From the NCBI GenBank assembly GCA_035514535.1, contig DATKAZ010000108.1, positions 77,679 through 141,678 on the forward strand: 64,000 bases of DNA. The letters are read 5' to 3'. Of the stretch, positions 16,769-25,790 are shown one piece after another. Numbering within the stretch: position 1 is the stretch's first letter; each line of letters starts with the position of its first letter. A program made the position numbers and the translations under genes. The stretch comes from XN24 sp035514535 (lineage in GTDB: Bacteria; Pseudomonadota; Gammaproteobacteria; Steroidobacterales; XN24). The notes beneath the pieces are model-generated. The model was not told where the DNA came from and ran no database searches. It saw only the letters and a program-made list of their open reading frames with translations.

Positions 16769-17934
16769 GTGCCGTCGCCGTGAAGCCGGCCGTGCCGCTG
16801 TTGCGGCTGGACCCGTGGCTGGCGGGCAGCGCGCTGGTGCTCGCGCTGCTCGGCGCGGTGATGGTCGCCTCCGCCTCCATCACGATGGCGGACCGCGTGT
16901 TCGGCCAGCCGTTCTACTACCTGCTGCGGCAGCTCATGTACCTCGGCGCGGGCGGGCTCGCGGCGGCCTGCTGCATGCTGCTGCCGCTGCGCGCCTGGGA
17001 GCAGGCGTCGCCGCTGCTGCTGGCCGCCGCCGGCCTGCTGCTCGCAGCGGTGTTCGTGCCCGGCCTCGGCTACGAGGTCAACGGCGCTACGCGCTGGCTG
17101 CGCGTCGGGCCGTTCAACCTGCAGGCCGCCGAGCCCGCGCGCCTGCTGCTGGTGATCTACCTGTGCAGTTACGTGGCGCGGCGCCGCGACGCGCTCGAGG
17201 CGGGCTTTAAGGGCCTGCTGTTCCCGCTCGTGATCGTGACCGCCGCGGGCACGATGCTGATGCTGCAGCCGGACTTCGGCGCCACGGTGGTGCTGTTCGC
17301 CACCGCCATCGGCGTGCTGTTCGTCGGCGGGATGCGGCTCGGCTACCTGTTACTGATGGGCGTCGCGGGCTTCGCCTCGCTGGCGGCGCTGGTGCTGACG
17401 TCGGAGTACCGCATGCGCCGCCTCACGGCGTTTCTCGATCCTTGGGCCGACCCGTGGAATTCCGGCTTCCAGCTCACCCAGTCACTGATCGCCATCGCGC
17501 GCGGCGAATGGTTCGGCGTCGGCCTCGGCGGCAGTGTGCAGAAGCTGTTCTACCTGCCCGAGGCGCACACCGATTTCGTGTTCGCGGTGTTCGCCGAGGA
17601 GTTCGGCCTGCTCGGCGTGTTCGTGATGATCGCGCTGTTCGCTGTGCTCCTGTGGCGCGCCTACACGATCAGCGCCGCGGCCGCCGCGGCCGGGCGCGTG
17701 TTCGCCGCCTGCCTCGCGTTCGGCCTCGCGACCTGGATCGGCCTGCAGGCCTTCATCAACATCGCGGTGAACATGGGCCTGCTGCCCACCAAGGGGCTCA
17801 CCCTGCCGCTGGTCAGTTACGGCGGCAGCAGCCTGCTGGTGACCGGCGCGTCGGTCGGCCTGCTGCTGCGCATCCACTACGAGCTGAGCGCGGACGGCTA
17901 CGCGGGCCGGCGCGCGGCGCGGGGGCGCAAGTGA
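16765..17934 (+). CDS. ftsW: septal peptidoglycan polymerase FtsW
   Basis: 389-residue SEDS-family membrane glycosyltransferase that polymerises lipid II at the septum with FtsI. Around ten hydrophobic helices are visible. Conserved elements include GATRWLRVGPFNLQAAEPAR, LMLQPDFGATVVLF, the loop AFLDPWADPWNSGFQLTQSL, LPEAHTDFVFAVFAEEFGLL, and TKGLTLPLVSYGGSSLLVTG. It lies between murD and murG, the usual position for ftsW rather than rodA. It overlaps both neighbours. Confidence 0.96.
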   Translation: MSAVAVKPAVPLLRLDPWLAGSALVLALLGAVMVASASITMADRVFGQPFYYLLRQLMYLGAGGLAAACCMLLPLRAWEQASPLLLAAAGLLLAAVFVPGLGYEVNGATRWLRVGPFNLQAAEPARLLLVIYLCSYVARRRDALEAGFKGLLFPLVIVTAAGTMLMLQPDFGATVVLFATAIGVLFVGGMRLGYLLLMGVAGFASLAALVLTSEYRMRRLTAFLDPWADPWNSGFQLTQSLIAIARGEWFGVGLGGSVQKLFYLPEAHTDFVFAVFAEEFGLLGVFVMIALFAVLLWRAYTISAAAAAAGRVFAACLAFGLATWIGLQAFINIAVNMGLLPTKGLTLPLVSYGGSSLLVTGASVGLLLRIHYELSADGYAGRRAARGRK

Positions 17935-19055
17935 GCGCCCGCGTGCTGATCATGGCGGGCGGCACCGGCGGCCACGTGTTCCCGGCCCTCGCGGTGGCCG
18001 ATGCGCTGCGCGCGCGCGGCCTCGAGGTGGTGTGGCTGGGCACGCGGCTCGGGCTGGAGGCGCGCGTCGTGCCGGCGGCCGGCATCAAAGTCGAGTGGAT
18101 CAACATCGGCGGCCTGCGCGGCAAGACGCTCGCCACGCGTCTGACCGCGCCGTTCAACGTCGGCATGGCCGTGCTGCAGGCGCTGCGCATCCTGCTGCGC
18201 GTGCGCCCGGCGGTGGTGCTGGGGATGGGCGGCTATGCCGCGGGCCCGGGCGGCATCGCCGCCTGGCTGACGCGCCGGCCGCTGGTGATCCACGAGCAGA
18301 ACGCCATCGCCGGGAGCACCAACCGCATCCTCGCGCATGTCGCGAGCCGCGTGCTCGCCGCCTTCCCCGGCGCGTTCCCCTACGGCGTGCAGTCCGAGGT
18401 CGTCGGCAACCCGGTGCGCGCCGCGATCACGTCGCTGCCCGTGCCCGACGTGCGCTTCGCCGGGCGCAGCGGGCCGGCGCGCCTCTTGGTGCTCGGCGGC
18501 AGCCAGGGCGCGCTCGCGCTCAACGAGGCCGTCCCCGAGGCCCTCGCGCGCCTGCCGGAGCCCTTGCGCCCGCAGGTGCGCCACCAGGCCGGGCGCAATA
18601 CGCTCGAGATCGCGCGCGCGAGCTACGCGCGCGTCGGCGTCGAGGCAGACGTCAGCGAATTCATCGAGGACATGGCCGAGGCGTACGGCTGGGCCGATCT
18701 CGCCATCTGCCGCTCCGGCGCGCTGACCGTTTCCGAGCTCGCGGCGGCCGGCCTGCCCGCGGTCCTCGTGCCGTTCCCGGCGGCGGTGGACGACCACCAG
18801 ACCCTCAACGGCGGCTATCTCGTGGCCGCCGGCGGCGCGGTGCTGGTGCCCGAGAGACAGCTCAAGTCGCAGCGCCTCGCGCAGGTGCTCGCGGGCCTGC
18901 TGGGCGACCGCGCCCGGCTGCTCGACATGGCGCGCCGGGCACGTGACGCCGCGCGCCCCGAGGCGCTCGCCGCGATCGAGCGCATCCTCCTCGAGGTCGC
19001 AAAACCGGGGTCAGATACGGATTCAGCCGGCGGCGGGCCGGGGGCGCGGCCATGA
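17931..19055 (+). CDS. murG: lipid I N-acetylglucosaminyltransferase MurG
   Basis: 374-residue GT-B enzyme that makes lipid II on the inner face of the membrane. Recognisable blocks are IMAGGTGGHVFPALAVADAL, INIGGLRGKTLATR, VLGMGGYAAGPGGIAAW, HEQNAIAGSTNRILA, LLVLGGSQGALALNEAVPEA and CRSGALTVSELAAAGLPAVL with DDHQTLNGGYL. The GTG start overlaps the ftsW stop (GTGA). The C-terminal tail AKPGSDTDSAGGGPGARP is atypical: it translates a GGGGTCAGATACGGATT sequence (19008-19024) that looks like an intergenic-repeat half and appears to have been captured into the coding end. Confidence 0.95.
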   Translation: MSARVLIMAGGTGGHVFPALAVADALRARGLEVVWLGTRLGLEARVVPAAGIKVEWINIGGLRGKTLATRLTAPFNVGMAVLQALRILLRVRPAVVLGMGGYAAGPGGIAAWLTRRPLVIHEQNAIAGSTNRILAHVASRVLAAFPGAFPYGVQSEVVGNPVRAAITSLPVPDVRFAGRSGPARLLVLGGSQGALALNEAVPEALARLPEPLRPQVRHQAGRNTLEIARASYARVGVEADVSEFIEDMAEAYGWADLAICRSGALTVSELAAAGLPAVLVPFPAAVDDHQTLNGGYLVAAGGAVLVPERQLKSQRLAQVLAGLLGDRARLLDMARRARDAARPEALAAIERILLEVAKPGSDTDSAGGGPGARP

Positions 19056-20464
19056 AGAACCGCATGCGGCGCGTCGACCGGATCCATTTCGTCGGCATCG
19101 GCGGCTCCGGCATGGGCGGCATCGCCGAGGTGCTGCTGAACCTCGGTTACCGGGTGCAGGGCTCCGACCTGCGCTCCGGGCCGGTCGTCCAAAGGCTCGA
19201 GTCGCTCGGCGCGAAAGTGGTGATCGGGCACAGCGCCGATCATCTCGACGGCGCCGACGTCGTCGTCGTGTCCAGCGCCGTGCCGCATGACAACCCCGAG
19301 GTCGTCGAGGCACAGCGGCGCCGGATCCCGGTCGTGAAGCGCGCCGAGATGCTCGCGGAGCTGATGCGCTTCCGCTTCGGCATCGCCATCGCCGGGACGC
19401 ACGGCAAGACGACCACCACCAGCCTGGTGGCGAGCGTCCTTGCCGAGGCGGGGCTCGACCCGACCTTCGTCATCGGCGGGCGGCTCAACAGCGCGAACAC
19501 CCATGCGCGCCTCGGCGAGGGCCGCTTCCTGGTGGCGGAGGCCGACGAGAGCGACGCCTCGTTCATCCACCTGCAGCCGATGCTTGCGGTGGTCACCAAC
19601 GTCGAGGCCGACCACATGGGCACCTACGGCGGCGACATCGAGCGGCTGCACCAGATCTTCGTCGATTTCCTGCACAACCTGCCGTTCTACGGCCTGGCGA
19701 TCATCTGCAGTGACGACCCCGGCGCCGCCTCGCTGCAGGAGCGCGTCCCGCGCGCGGTGCTCACCTATGGCTTCGGGGAGACCGCGGACCTGCGCGCGAC
19801 CGGATTCCGCCAGCAAGGTCGTGTGTCGTGCTTCAGCGTCACCCGCCCGGGCGGCGCGGCGCCGCTCGAGGTCGAGCTGAACCTGGCGGGGCGGCACAAC
19901 GTCCAGAACGCCCTCGCGGCGATCGCCGTCGCGCAGGAGCTCGAGGTCGCCGACGACGCCCTGCTGCGCGCGCTCGCGAACTTCGACGGCATCGACCGGC
20001 GCATGCAGGAACTCGGCGAGATCGCCGCGGGCGAGGGCACCGCGCTGCTGGTGGACGACTATGGCCACCACCCGACCGAGCTGGCGCGCACACTCGAGGC
20101 CATCCGCGGTGCGTGGCCCGAGCGGCGCGTAGTGGTGGCGTTCCAGCCGCATCGCTACAGCCGCACGCACGACTTGATGGACGACTTCGCGCGCGTGCTG
20201 TGCGACAGCGATGCGCTCGTCCTGTGCGAGGTCTATGCGGCCGGCGAGGAGCCGCTGCCGAACGCGGACGGCCGCGCCCTCGCGCGCGCGATCCGCTCGC
20301 GCGGCAAGGTCGAGCCGGTGTTCGTCGAGTCGCTCGAGCTGCTGCCCGACGCGCTCGCCGCCGTGCTGCAGCCCGGCGACCTGCTGGTGACGTTCGGCGC
20401 GGGGAGCATCGGTGGCATGGCCGCGCGCCTGCCGGAACTCCTGCCCGCCGGGGGACGGTCGTGA
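19052..20464 (+). CDS. murC: UDP-MurNAc : L-alanine ligase
   Basis: 470-residue first Mur ligase. N-terminal RIHFVGIGGSGMGGIAEVLL, P-loop IAGTHGKTTTTSLVASVLAE, the ADESDASFIHL and TNVEADHMGTYGGD segments, NLAGRHNVQNALAAIAVA, and C-terminal LVDDYGHHPTELARTLEAIR with AFQPHRYSRT. All are standard MurC signatures. It overlaps murG by ATGA; its TGA overlaps the start of murB. Confidence 0.96.
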   Translation: MKNRMRRVDRIHFVGIGGSGMGGIAEVLLNLGYRVQGSDLRSGPVVQRLESLGAKVVIGHSADHLDGADVVVVSSAVPHDNPEVVEAQRRRIPVVKRAEMLAELMRFRFGIAIAGTHGKTTTTSLVASVLAEAGLDPTFVIGGRLNSANTHARLGEGRFLVAEADESDASFIHLQPMLAVVTNVEADHMGTYGGDIERLHQIFVDFLHNLPFYGLAIICSDDPGAASLQERVPRAVLTYGFGETADLRATGFRQQGRVSCFSVTRPGGAAPLEVELNLAGRHNVQNALAAIAVAQELEVADDALLRALANFDGIDRRMQELGEIAAGEGTALLVDDYGHHPTELARTLEAIRGAWPERRVVVAFQPHRYSRTHDLMDDFARVLCDSDALVLCEVYAAGEEPLPNADGRALARAIRSRGKVEPVFVESLELLPDALAAVLQPGDLLVTFGAGSIGGMAARLPELLPAGGRS

Positions 20465-21390
20465 TGGCGGCCATGCAGACGCCCCCCCGCCACGCGCCGC
20501 GCGGCGAGCTGAAGCGCGACGAGCCGATGGCGCGGCACACCTCGTGGCGGGCCGGCGGCCCGGCCGACACCTGGTACCGGCCCGCCGACCTCGACGACCT
20601 CGCCGGCTTTCTGGCCGACCTGCCGCCCACGGTGCCGGTGACCTGGGTGGGGCTCGGCAGCAACCTGCTGGTGCGCGACGGCGGCCTCCGCGGCGTGGTC
20701 ATCGCCACCCACGGCGTGCTCGCGCGCATGGACCGCTCAGGCGAGCGCGGCATCCTCGCCGAGACCGGCGTGCCGTGCGCGAAGATCGCGCGCAGCTGCG
20801 CGCGCTGGGGGCTCGGCGCCGGCGAGTTCTTCGCGGGCATCCCGGGGACGCTCGGCGGCGCGCTGGCGATGAACGCGGGCGCGTTCGGCGGCGAGACCTG
20901 GAGCTACGTGCGCAGCGTCGAGACGCTCGATCGTGCGGGCGTGCGGCGCCGCCGCGCGCGCGCCGAGTACCGCGTTGGCTACCGCAGCGTCGACGGCCCG
21001 CCGGGCGAGTGGTTCATCGCCGCCGAGCTGGAATTCCCGGCCGGGCGGCCGACCACGCAGGCCTCGATCCGCGAGCTGCTGGTGAAGCGCAACGCGACGC
21101 AGCCGATCGGCCTGCCGAGCTGCGGCTCGGTGTTCACCAACCCGCCCGGGGACCACGCCGCGCGCCTCATCGAGGCGGCGGGCCTGAAGGGCTTTCGCAT
21201 CGGCGCGGCCGAGGTGTCGCCGAAGCACGCCAACTTCGTCATCAACACCGGCGGCGCGACCGCAGCCGACATCGAGGCGCTCATCGGCCACGTCGCGGCG
21301 GAAGTCGCGCGCGTCCACGGCGTGCGCCTCGAGGCCGAGGTGCGGATCGTCGGCGAGCCGGCGCGGGCAGGCGGGGAGGGCGCGTCATGA
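20464..21390 (+). CDS. murB: UDP-N-acetylenolpyruvoylglucosamine reductase MurB
   Basis: 308-residue FAD enzyme that reduces UDP-GlcNAc-enolpyruvate to UDP-MurNAc. The FAD domain has TWVGLGSNLLVRDGGLRGVV and AGIPGTLGGALAMNAGAFGG. The catalytic serine region reads LPSCGSVFTNPPGDHAARLI, followed by GLKGFRIGAAEVSPKHANF. Three in-frame starts are possible: GTG 20461 (GTGA overlap with murC), ATG 20464 and ATG 20473. I chose 20464 because the GGGGGAC upstream is then spaced normally. Confidence 0.94.
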   Translation: MAAMQTPPRHAPRGELKRDEPMARHTSWRAGGPADTWYRPADLDDLAGFLADLPPTVPVTWVGLGSNLLVRDGGLRGVVIATHGVLARMDRSGERGILAETGVPCAKIARSCARWGLGAGEFFAGIPGTLGGALAMNAGAFGGETWSYVRSVETLDRAGVRRRRARAEYRVGYRSVDGPPGEWFIAAELEFPAGRPTTQASIRELLVKRNATQPIGLPSCGSVFTNPPGDHAARLIEAAGLKGFRIGAAEVSPKHANFVINTGGATAADIEALIGHVAAEVARVHGVRLEAEVRIVGEPARAGGEGAS

Positions 21391-22361
21391 GCCGCGTGCC
21401 GGTCACCGATCCTGCGGCGTTCGGGCGCGTCGCCGTGCTGCTCGGCGGCGAGTCGTCGGAGCGCGAGATCTCGCTGCTGAGCGGCGAGGCGGTGCTCGCC
21501 GCGCTGCGCGCGCGCGGCGTCGACGCGCATGCCCTCGACCCGAGCGCGGGCCTCGGGCCGCTGCTCGGGGGGCGCGGCTTCGATCGTGCCTGGCTCGCGC
21601 TGCACGGGCGCGGCGGCGAGGACGGCATCATGCAGGGCGCGCTCGAGGCGCTCGGCGTGCCCTACACGGGCAGCGGCGTGCTCGGCTCGGCGCTCGCCAT
21701 GGACAAGCTGCGCAGCAAGCAGCTGTTCGTCGCCTGGGGCCTCGCGACGCCGCGCTGGCGCGTGATGCGTGCGCCGGGCGAGGCTGATGAGATCGTCGCC
21801 GAGCTCGGCCTGCCGCTGATCGTCAAGCCGGCCGGCGAGGGCTCGAGCGTGGGCATGACCAAGGTCACCGCGGCCGACGAGCTGCCCGCGGCGTTCGCCG
21901 AGGCGAGCCGCTGGGCGGGGCCGGTGCTGGCCGAGGAATGGATCAGCGGCGGCGAGTACTCGGTGGGCGTGCTGCAGGACGCAGCCCTTCCCGCCGTGCG
22001 CATCGAGACGCCGCACGTGTTCTACGACTACCAGGCGAAATACTTCTCGGACGACACGCGCTACTTCTGCCCCTGCGGTCTCGAGCCGGCCCGCGAGGCG
22101 GAGATCGCCGCGCTCGCCGGGACCGCGTTCGTCGCGGTGGGCGCATCGGGGTGGGGCCGGGTCGACTTCCTGTTGCCCGAGGACGGCGTGCCGCGCTTCC
22201 TCGAGGTCAACACCATTCCCGGCATGACCAGCCACAGCCTCGTGCCGATGGGCGCACGCCAGGCGGGAATCGGTTTCGAGGAGCTGGTGTGGCGCGTGCT
22301 CGAGACCAGCTTCGAGTCGCACTCGAAAACCACGGAGGTCCGCGATGGCGCGCCCCGCTAG
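21387..22361 (+). CDS. ddlB: D-alanine : D-alanine ligase
   Basis: 324-residue ATP-grasp ligase that makes D-Ala-D-Ala for MurF. N-terminal VAVLLGGESSEREISLLSGE, substrate loop WLALHGRGGEDGIMQGALEA, LGVPYTGSGVLGSALAMDKL, ATP-binding LIVKPAGEGSSVGMTKV, and metal-binding C-terminal FLEVNTIPGMTSHSLVPMGA. Position between murB and ftsQ is the standard one. It overlaps murB by 4 nt and ftsQ by 17 nt. Confidence 0.96.
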   Translation: MSRVPVTDPAAFGRVAVLLGGESSEREISLLSGEAVLAALRARGVDAHALDPSAGLGPLLGGRGFDRAWLALHGRGGEDGIMQGALEALGVPYTGSGVLGSALAMDKLRSKQLFVAWGLATPRWRVMRAPGEADEIVAELGLPLIVKPAGEGSSVGMTKVTAADELPAAFAEASRWAGPVLAEEWISGGEYSVGVLQDAALPAVRIETPHVFYDYQAKYFSDDTRYFCPCGLEPAREAEIAALAGTAFVAVGASGWGRVDFLLPEDGVPRFLEVNTIPGMTSHSLVPMGARQAGIGFEELVWRVLETSFESHSKTTEVRDGAPR

Positions 22362-23157
22362 CTCACGGCGTCGCGGCCGGCGCAACGCGCCGCCGCGCTT
22401 CACATGGCGGCTGCCGAAGCTGCCCGTGCTGCCGTGGCGGGAGATCGCCGGCGTGGCGGTGACGCTCGCGATCCTCGGCGCGGGCGTGTGGGGCACGGCG
22501 CTGCTGCTCGACCGCCCGATCCGCCAGGTCATCGTGCAGGGCCCGTTCGAGCGCGTCAGCGTGCTGCAGGTCGAGGCGGCGATCGGCGAGCTCAGCGGCA
22601 CCGGCTTCCTCGGCGTGCAGCTCGACGACGTGCGCGCGCGGATCGTGGCGATCGACTGGGTGGACGACGCGGTGGTGCGGCGGCGCTGGCCGGCCGAGCT
22701 GGAGATCGCCGTCATCGAGCAGGTGCCCGCCGCGAGCTGGGGCGAGAGCGGCCTGCTCAACACGCGCGGCGAGCTGTTCGTGCGCGACACGCGCCACGTG
22801 CCGCCCGAGCTGCCGCGCCTCAGCGGGCCGGAAGGGACCGAGCGCGCCGTCGCGCGCCACTACCTGGACGCGCGCGCGACGCTCGCCACGGCCGGCTTCC
22901 GGCTGCGCGCGCTGGAACTCGACGCGCGCGGCTCGTGGCGGATGGAACTGAGCGGCGGGCTCGAGCTGCGCCTCGGGCGCGAGGCCTTCGAGTCCCGCCT
23001 GCGGCGCTTCGCGCGGGTCGCCGCGCCGCTGCTCACGCCCCGCGTCGCCGAGGTCGGCTACGTGGACATGCGCTACAGCCGCGGGTTCGCCGTCGGCTTG
23101 CGCCCGCGCCCCGCCAACGGCGCGGCAACGAACGAGGAACAGATTCACGATGGCTAA
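22345..23157 (+). CDS. ftsQ: cell division protein FtsQ
   Basis: 270-residue bitopic division protein. A basic N-terminal tail (RRRGRRN) precedes one membrane helix (IAGVAVTLAILGAGVWGTALLL). A POTRA domain follows (RQVIVQGPFERVSVLQVEAA to DAVVRRRWPAELEIAVIEQV), then the FtsQ beta-domain (SWGESGLLNTRGELF... LPRLSGPEGTE... YVDMRYSRGFAV). FtsQ recruits FtsL/FtsB. It overlaps ddlB by 17 nt and ftsA by 8 nt (ATGGCTAA). Confidence 0.95.
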   Translation: MARPASSRRRGRRNAPPRFTWRLPKLPVLPWREIAGVAVTLAILGAGVWGTALLLDRPIRQVIVQGPFERVSVLQVEAAIGELSGTGFLGVQLDDVRARIVAIDWVDDAVVRRRWPAELEIAVIEQVPAASWGESGLLNTRGELFVRDTRHVPPELPRLSGPEGTERAVARHYLDARATLATAGFRLRALELDARGSWRMELSGGLELRLGREAFESRLRRFARVAAPLLTPRVAEVGYVDMRYSRGFAVGLRPRPANGAATNEEQIHDG

Positions 23158-24385
23158 GCGCACTGCCAGGGACACGATCGTCGGGCTGGATATCGGCACC
23201 TCCAAGGTGGTCGCGATCGTCGGCGAGGTGACCAGCGAGGGCGGCATCGAGGTGATCGGCATCGGCAGCCATCCCTCGCGCGGCCTGAAGAAAGGTGTGG
23301 TGGTGAACATCGAGTCCACCGTGCTGTCGATCCAGCGCGCCGTCGAGGAAGCCGAGTTGATGGCCGGCTGCGAGATCACCAGCGTGTACGCGGGGATCGC
23401 GGGCAGCCACGTGCGCAGCCTGAACTCGCACGGCATCGTCGCCATCCGCGAGCGCGAGGTCACGCCCGGCGACGTCGAGCGCGTCATCGACGCGGCCCGC
23501 GCGGTGGCGATCCCGGCCGACCAGAAGATCCTGCACATCATCCCGCAGGAATTCCTCATCGATCACCAGGAAGGCATCCGCGAGCCGATCGGCATGTCGG
23601 GCGTGCGCCTCGAGGCGAAGGTGCACATGGTCACCGGCGCTGAGAGCGCGGCGCAGAACATCATCAAGTGCATCCAGCGCTGCGGCCTGTCCGTCGAGGA
23701 CATCGTGCTCGAGCAGCTCGCCTCGAGCCACGCCGTGCTGTCCGACGACGAAAAGGAGCTCGGCGTGTGCCTGGTGGACATCGGCGGGGGCACCACCGAC
23801 ATCGCGGTGTTCTCCGGCGGCGCGATCCGCCACACCGCGGTGATCCCGATCGCCGGCGACCAGGTCACCAACGACATCGCGGTCTCCATGCGCACTCCGA
23901 CGCAGTACGCGGAGGAGATCAAGATCCGCTACGCCTGCGCGCTGTCGCAGCTCGCGAATCCCGACGAGACCATCGAAGTGCCGAGCGTCGGCGACCGGCC
24001 GCCGCGGCGCCTTGCGCGCCAGACGCTCGCCGAGATCGTCGAGCCGCGCTACGAGGAGCTGTTCACGCTGATCCGCAACGAGGTGGCGCGCAGCGGCTTC
24101 GACGACATGATCGCGGCCGGAGTCGTGCTCACCGGCGGCAGTTCCAAGATGGAAGGCGCGATCGAGCTGGCGGAAGAAGTGTTCCATCTGCCGGTGCGTC
24201 TCGGCGTGCCGCAGGGCGTCAGCGGGCTCGCTGATGTCGTGCGCAACCCGATACACGCGACCGGCGTGGGCTTATTGCAATACGCGCTGCACGAGATGCA
24301 GCAACGACAGGGCGAGTCGCCGATGAGCGGCGGCGTCAGGGACGTCTGGGCGCGCATGAAAGCGTGGTTCCAGGGAAATTTTTAG
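23150..24385 (+). CDS. ftsA: cell division actin homologue FtsA
   Basis: 411-residue actin-fold protein that tethers FtsZ to the membrane. Phosphate-binding loops TIVGLDIGTSKVVAIVGEV and LVDIGGGTTDIAVFSGG, adenosine motif VVLTGGSSKMEGAIELAEEV, and a C-terminal amphipathic helix (VWARMKAWFQGNF) that should insert in the membrane. Length is normal. ftsZ follows after 39 bp that hold a good ribosome-binding site (GAGGAGA). Confidence 0.97.
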   Translation: MAKRTARDTIVGLDIGTSKVVAIVGEVTSEGGIEVIGIGSHPSRGLKKGVVVNIESTVLSIQRAVEEAELMAGCEITSVYAGIAGSHVRSLNSHGIVAIREREVTPGDVERVIDAARAVAIPADQKILHIIPQEFLIDHQEGIREPIGMSGVRLEAKVHMVTGAESAAQNIIKCIQRCGLSVEDIVLEQLASSHAVLSDDEKELGVCLVDIGGGTTDIAVFSGGAIRHTAVIPIAGDQVTNDIAVSMRTPTQYAEEIKIRYACALSQLANPDETIEVPSVGDRPPRRLARQTLAEIVEPRYEELFTLIRNEVARSGFDDMIAAGVVLTGGSSKMEGAIELAEEVFHLPVRLGVPQGVSGLADVVRNPIHATGVGLLQYALHEMQQRQGESPMSGGVRDVWARMKAWFQGNF

Positions 24386-24424
24386 TCACAAGGGGCAGGG
24401 GCAACAATCCCGAGGAGAGCGGCA

Positions 24425-25639
24425 ATGTTTGAATTGGTAGACGGCTACAACACGAACGCGGTGATCAAGGTCATCGGCGTGGGCGGGGGCGGCGGCAACG
24501 CCGTGTCCTACATGATGGACTGCGGCATCGACGGTGTGGAATTCATCTGCGCCAACACCGACTCGCAGGCGCTGAAAAACTCGCGGGTCAAGACCGCGAT
24601 CCAGATCGGCTGCAACATCACCAAGGGCCTCGGCGCGGGCGCGAATCCCGATCTCGGCCGGCAGGCCGCGATGGAGGATCGCGACCGCATCCAGGAGGCC
24701 ATCGAGGGCAGCGACATGCTGTTTATCACGGCGGGGATGGGCGGCGGCACGGGGACCGGCGCGGCGCCGATCGTCGCGCAGGTCGCGCGCGAACTCGGCA
24801 TCCTGACGGTCGCGGTCGTGACCAAGCCCTTCGGCATGGAAGGGCGCAAGCGGCTCGAGATCGCCGAGAACGGCATCACCGAGCTGTCGAAGTACGTCGA
24901 CTCGCTGATCACCATCCCGAACCAGAAGCTGCTGACGGTGCTCGGCAAGCAGACCACGCTGCTCGACGCCTTCAAGTCGGCCAACCAGGTGCTGCAGGGC
25001 GCGGTGCAGGGCATCGCCGAGCTGATCACCCGGCCCGGCCTGATCAACGTCGACTTCGCCGACGTGCGCACCGTGATGGCCGAGATGGGCATGGCGATGA
25101 TGGGCACCGGGCGCGGCACCGGCGAGGACCGGGCGCGCGAGGCGGCCGAGGCGGCGATCTCCAGCCCGCTGCTCGAGGACATCAACCTCGAGGGCGCCAA
25201 GGGCATCCTCGTCAACGTTACCGCCGGCGTCGACCTGTCGATCGGCGAGTTCGACGAGGTCGGCAACGTCGTCAAGGAGCGCGCCTCCGACGACGCCACG
25301 GTGGTGCTTGGGACGGTCATCGACGCGGCCATGGAAGGCGAGGTGCGTGTCACGGTCGTCGCGACGGGCCTCGGCGGCGTCGTGCGCCAGCGCGAGCCGC
25401 AGCTGCGCGTCGCCACCAGCGGCGAGCGCGAACGCGAGCGCGCGCACCGCGCCCGGCGGGTCGCGGGCAACGGCCAGGTGAACTACAACGAGCTCGACAC
25501 CCCGCCGGGTGGCCGGCGCCGCGGCCTGGAGTCGGAAGAGGTCGAGGCGCCGAAGCGGGCCGTGGGCCAGAGCTTTGATTACCGTGCCGATCCCGAGATG
25601 CTCGACATCCCGGCCTTCCTGCGCAGGCAGGCCGACTGA
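24425..25639 (+). CDS. ftsZ: cell division tubulin homologue FtsZ
   Basis: 404-residue GTPase that forms the Z ring. N-terminal KVIGVGGGGGNAVSYMM, the tubulin signature GGGTGTGAAPIVAQ, the T7-loop region with NVDFADVRTVM, and a variable linker rich in Arg/Glu after residue 320. The C-terminal anchoring peptide DIPAFLRRQAD is intact and would bind FtsA and ZapD (zapD is also in this window). Two GC-rich hairpins lie just downstream, before lpxC. Confidence 0.98.
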   Translation: MFELVDGYNTNAVIKVIGVGGGGGNAVSYMMDCGIDGVEFICANTDSQALKNSRVKTAIQIGCNITKGLGAGANPDLGRQAAMEDRDRIQEAIEGSDMLFITAGMGGGTGTGAAPIVAQVARELGILTVAVVTKPFGMEGRKRLEIAENGITELSKYVDSLITIPNQKLLTVLGKQTTLLDAFKSANQVLQGAVQGIAELITRPGLINVDFADVRTVMAEMGMAMMGTGRGTGEDRAREAAEAAISSPLLEDINLEGAKGILVNVTAGVDLSIGEFDEVGNVVKERASDDATVVLGTVIDAAMEGEVRVTVVATGLGGVVRQREPQLRVATSGERERERAHRARRVAGNGQVNYNELDTPPGGRRRGLESEEVEAPKRAVGQSFDYRADPEMLDIPAFLRRQAD

Positions 25640-25640
25640 A

Positions 25641-25704
25641 GCGCCGGCCGGCGCCCGGGCCGTGCGCCTCCGGGGGAGCCCCGCACTCCTTCCCCCGGGG
25701 GCGC
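25641..25704 (+). terminator. paired GC-rich hairpins between ftsZ and lpxC
   Basis: A perfect 14-bp palindrome (GCGCCGGCCGGCGC, 25641-25654) starts one base after the ftsZ stop. A 15-bp stem with an 11-nt loop follows (GCGCCTCCGGGGGAG at 25664-25678 against 25690-25704). There is no T-run, so it is more likely an attenuator or RNA-stability element than a full intrinsic terminator. It would let lpxC be expressed separately from ftsZ. Confidence 0.5.
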
Positions 25705-25790
25705 CTGCTTGGGCGTGCCCGTGGCGTTATGTTACTTTGCGCAGTTAATTTCGCCTCATTTTGCCTGCCTGCAGGCGGCGGAGAGTCCAG

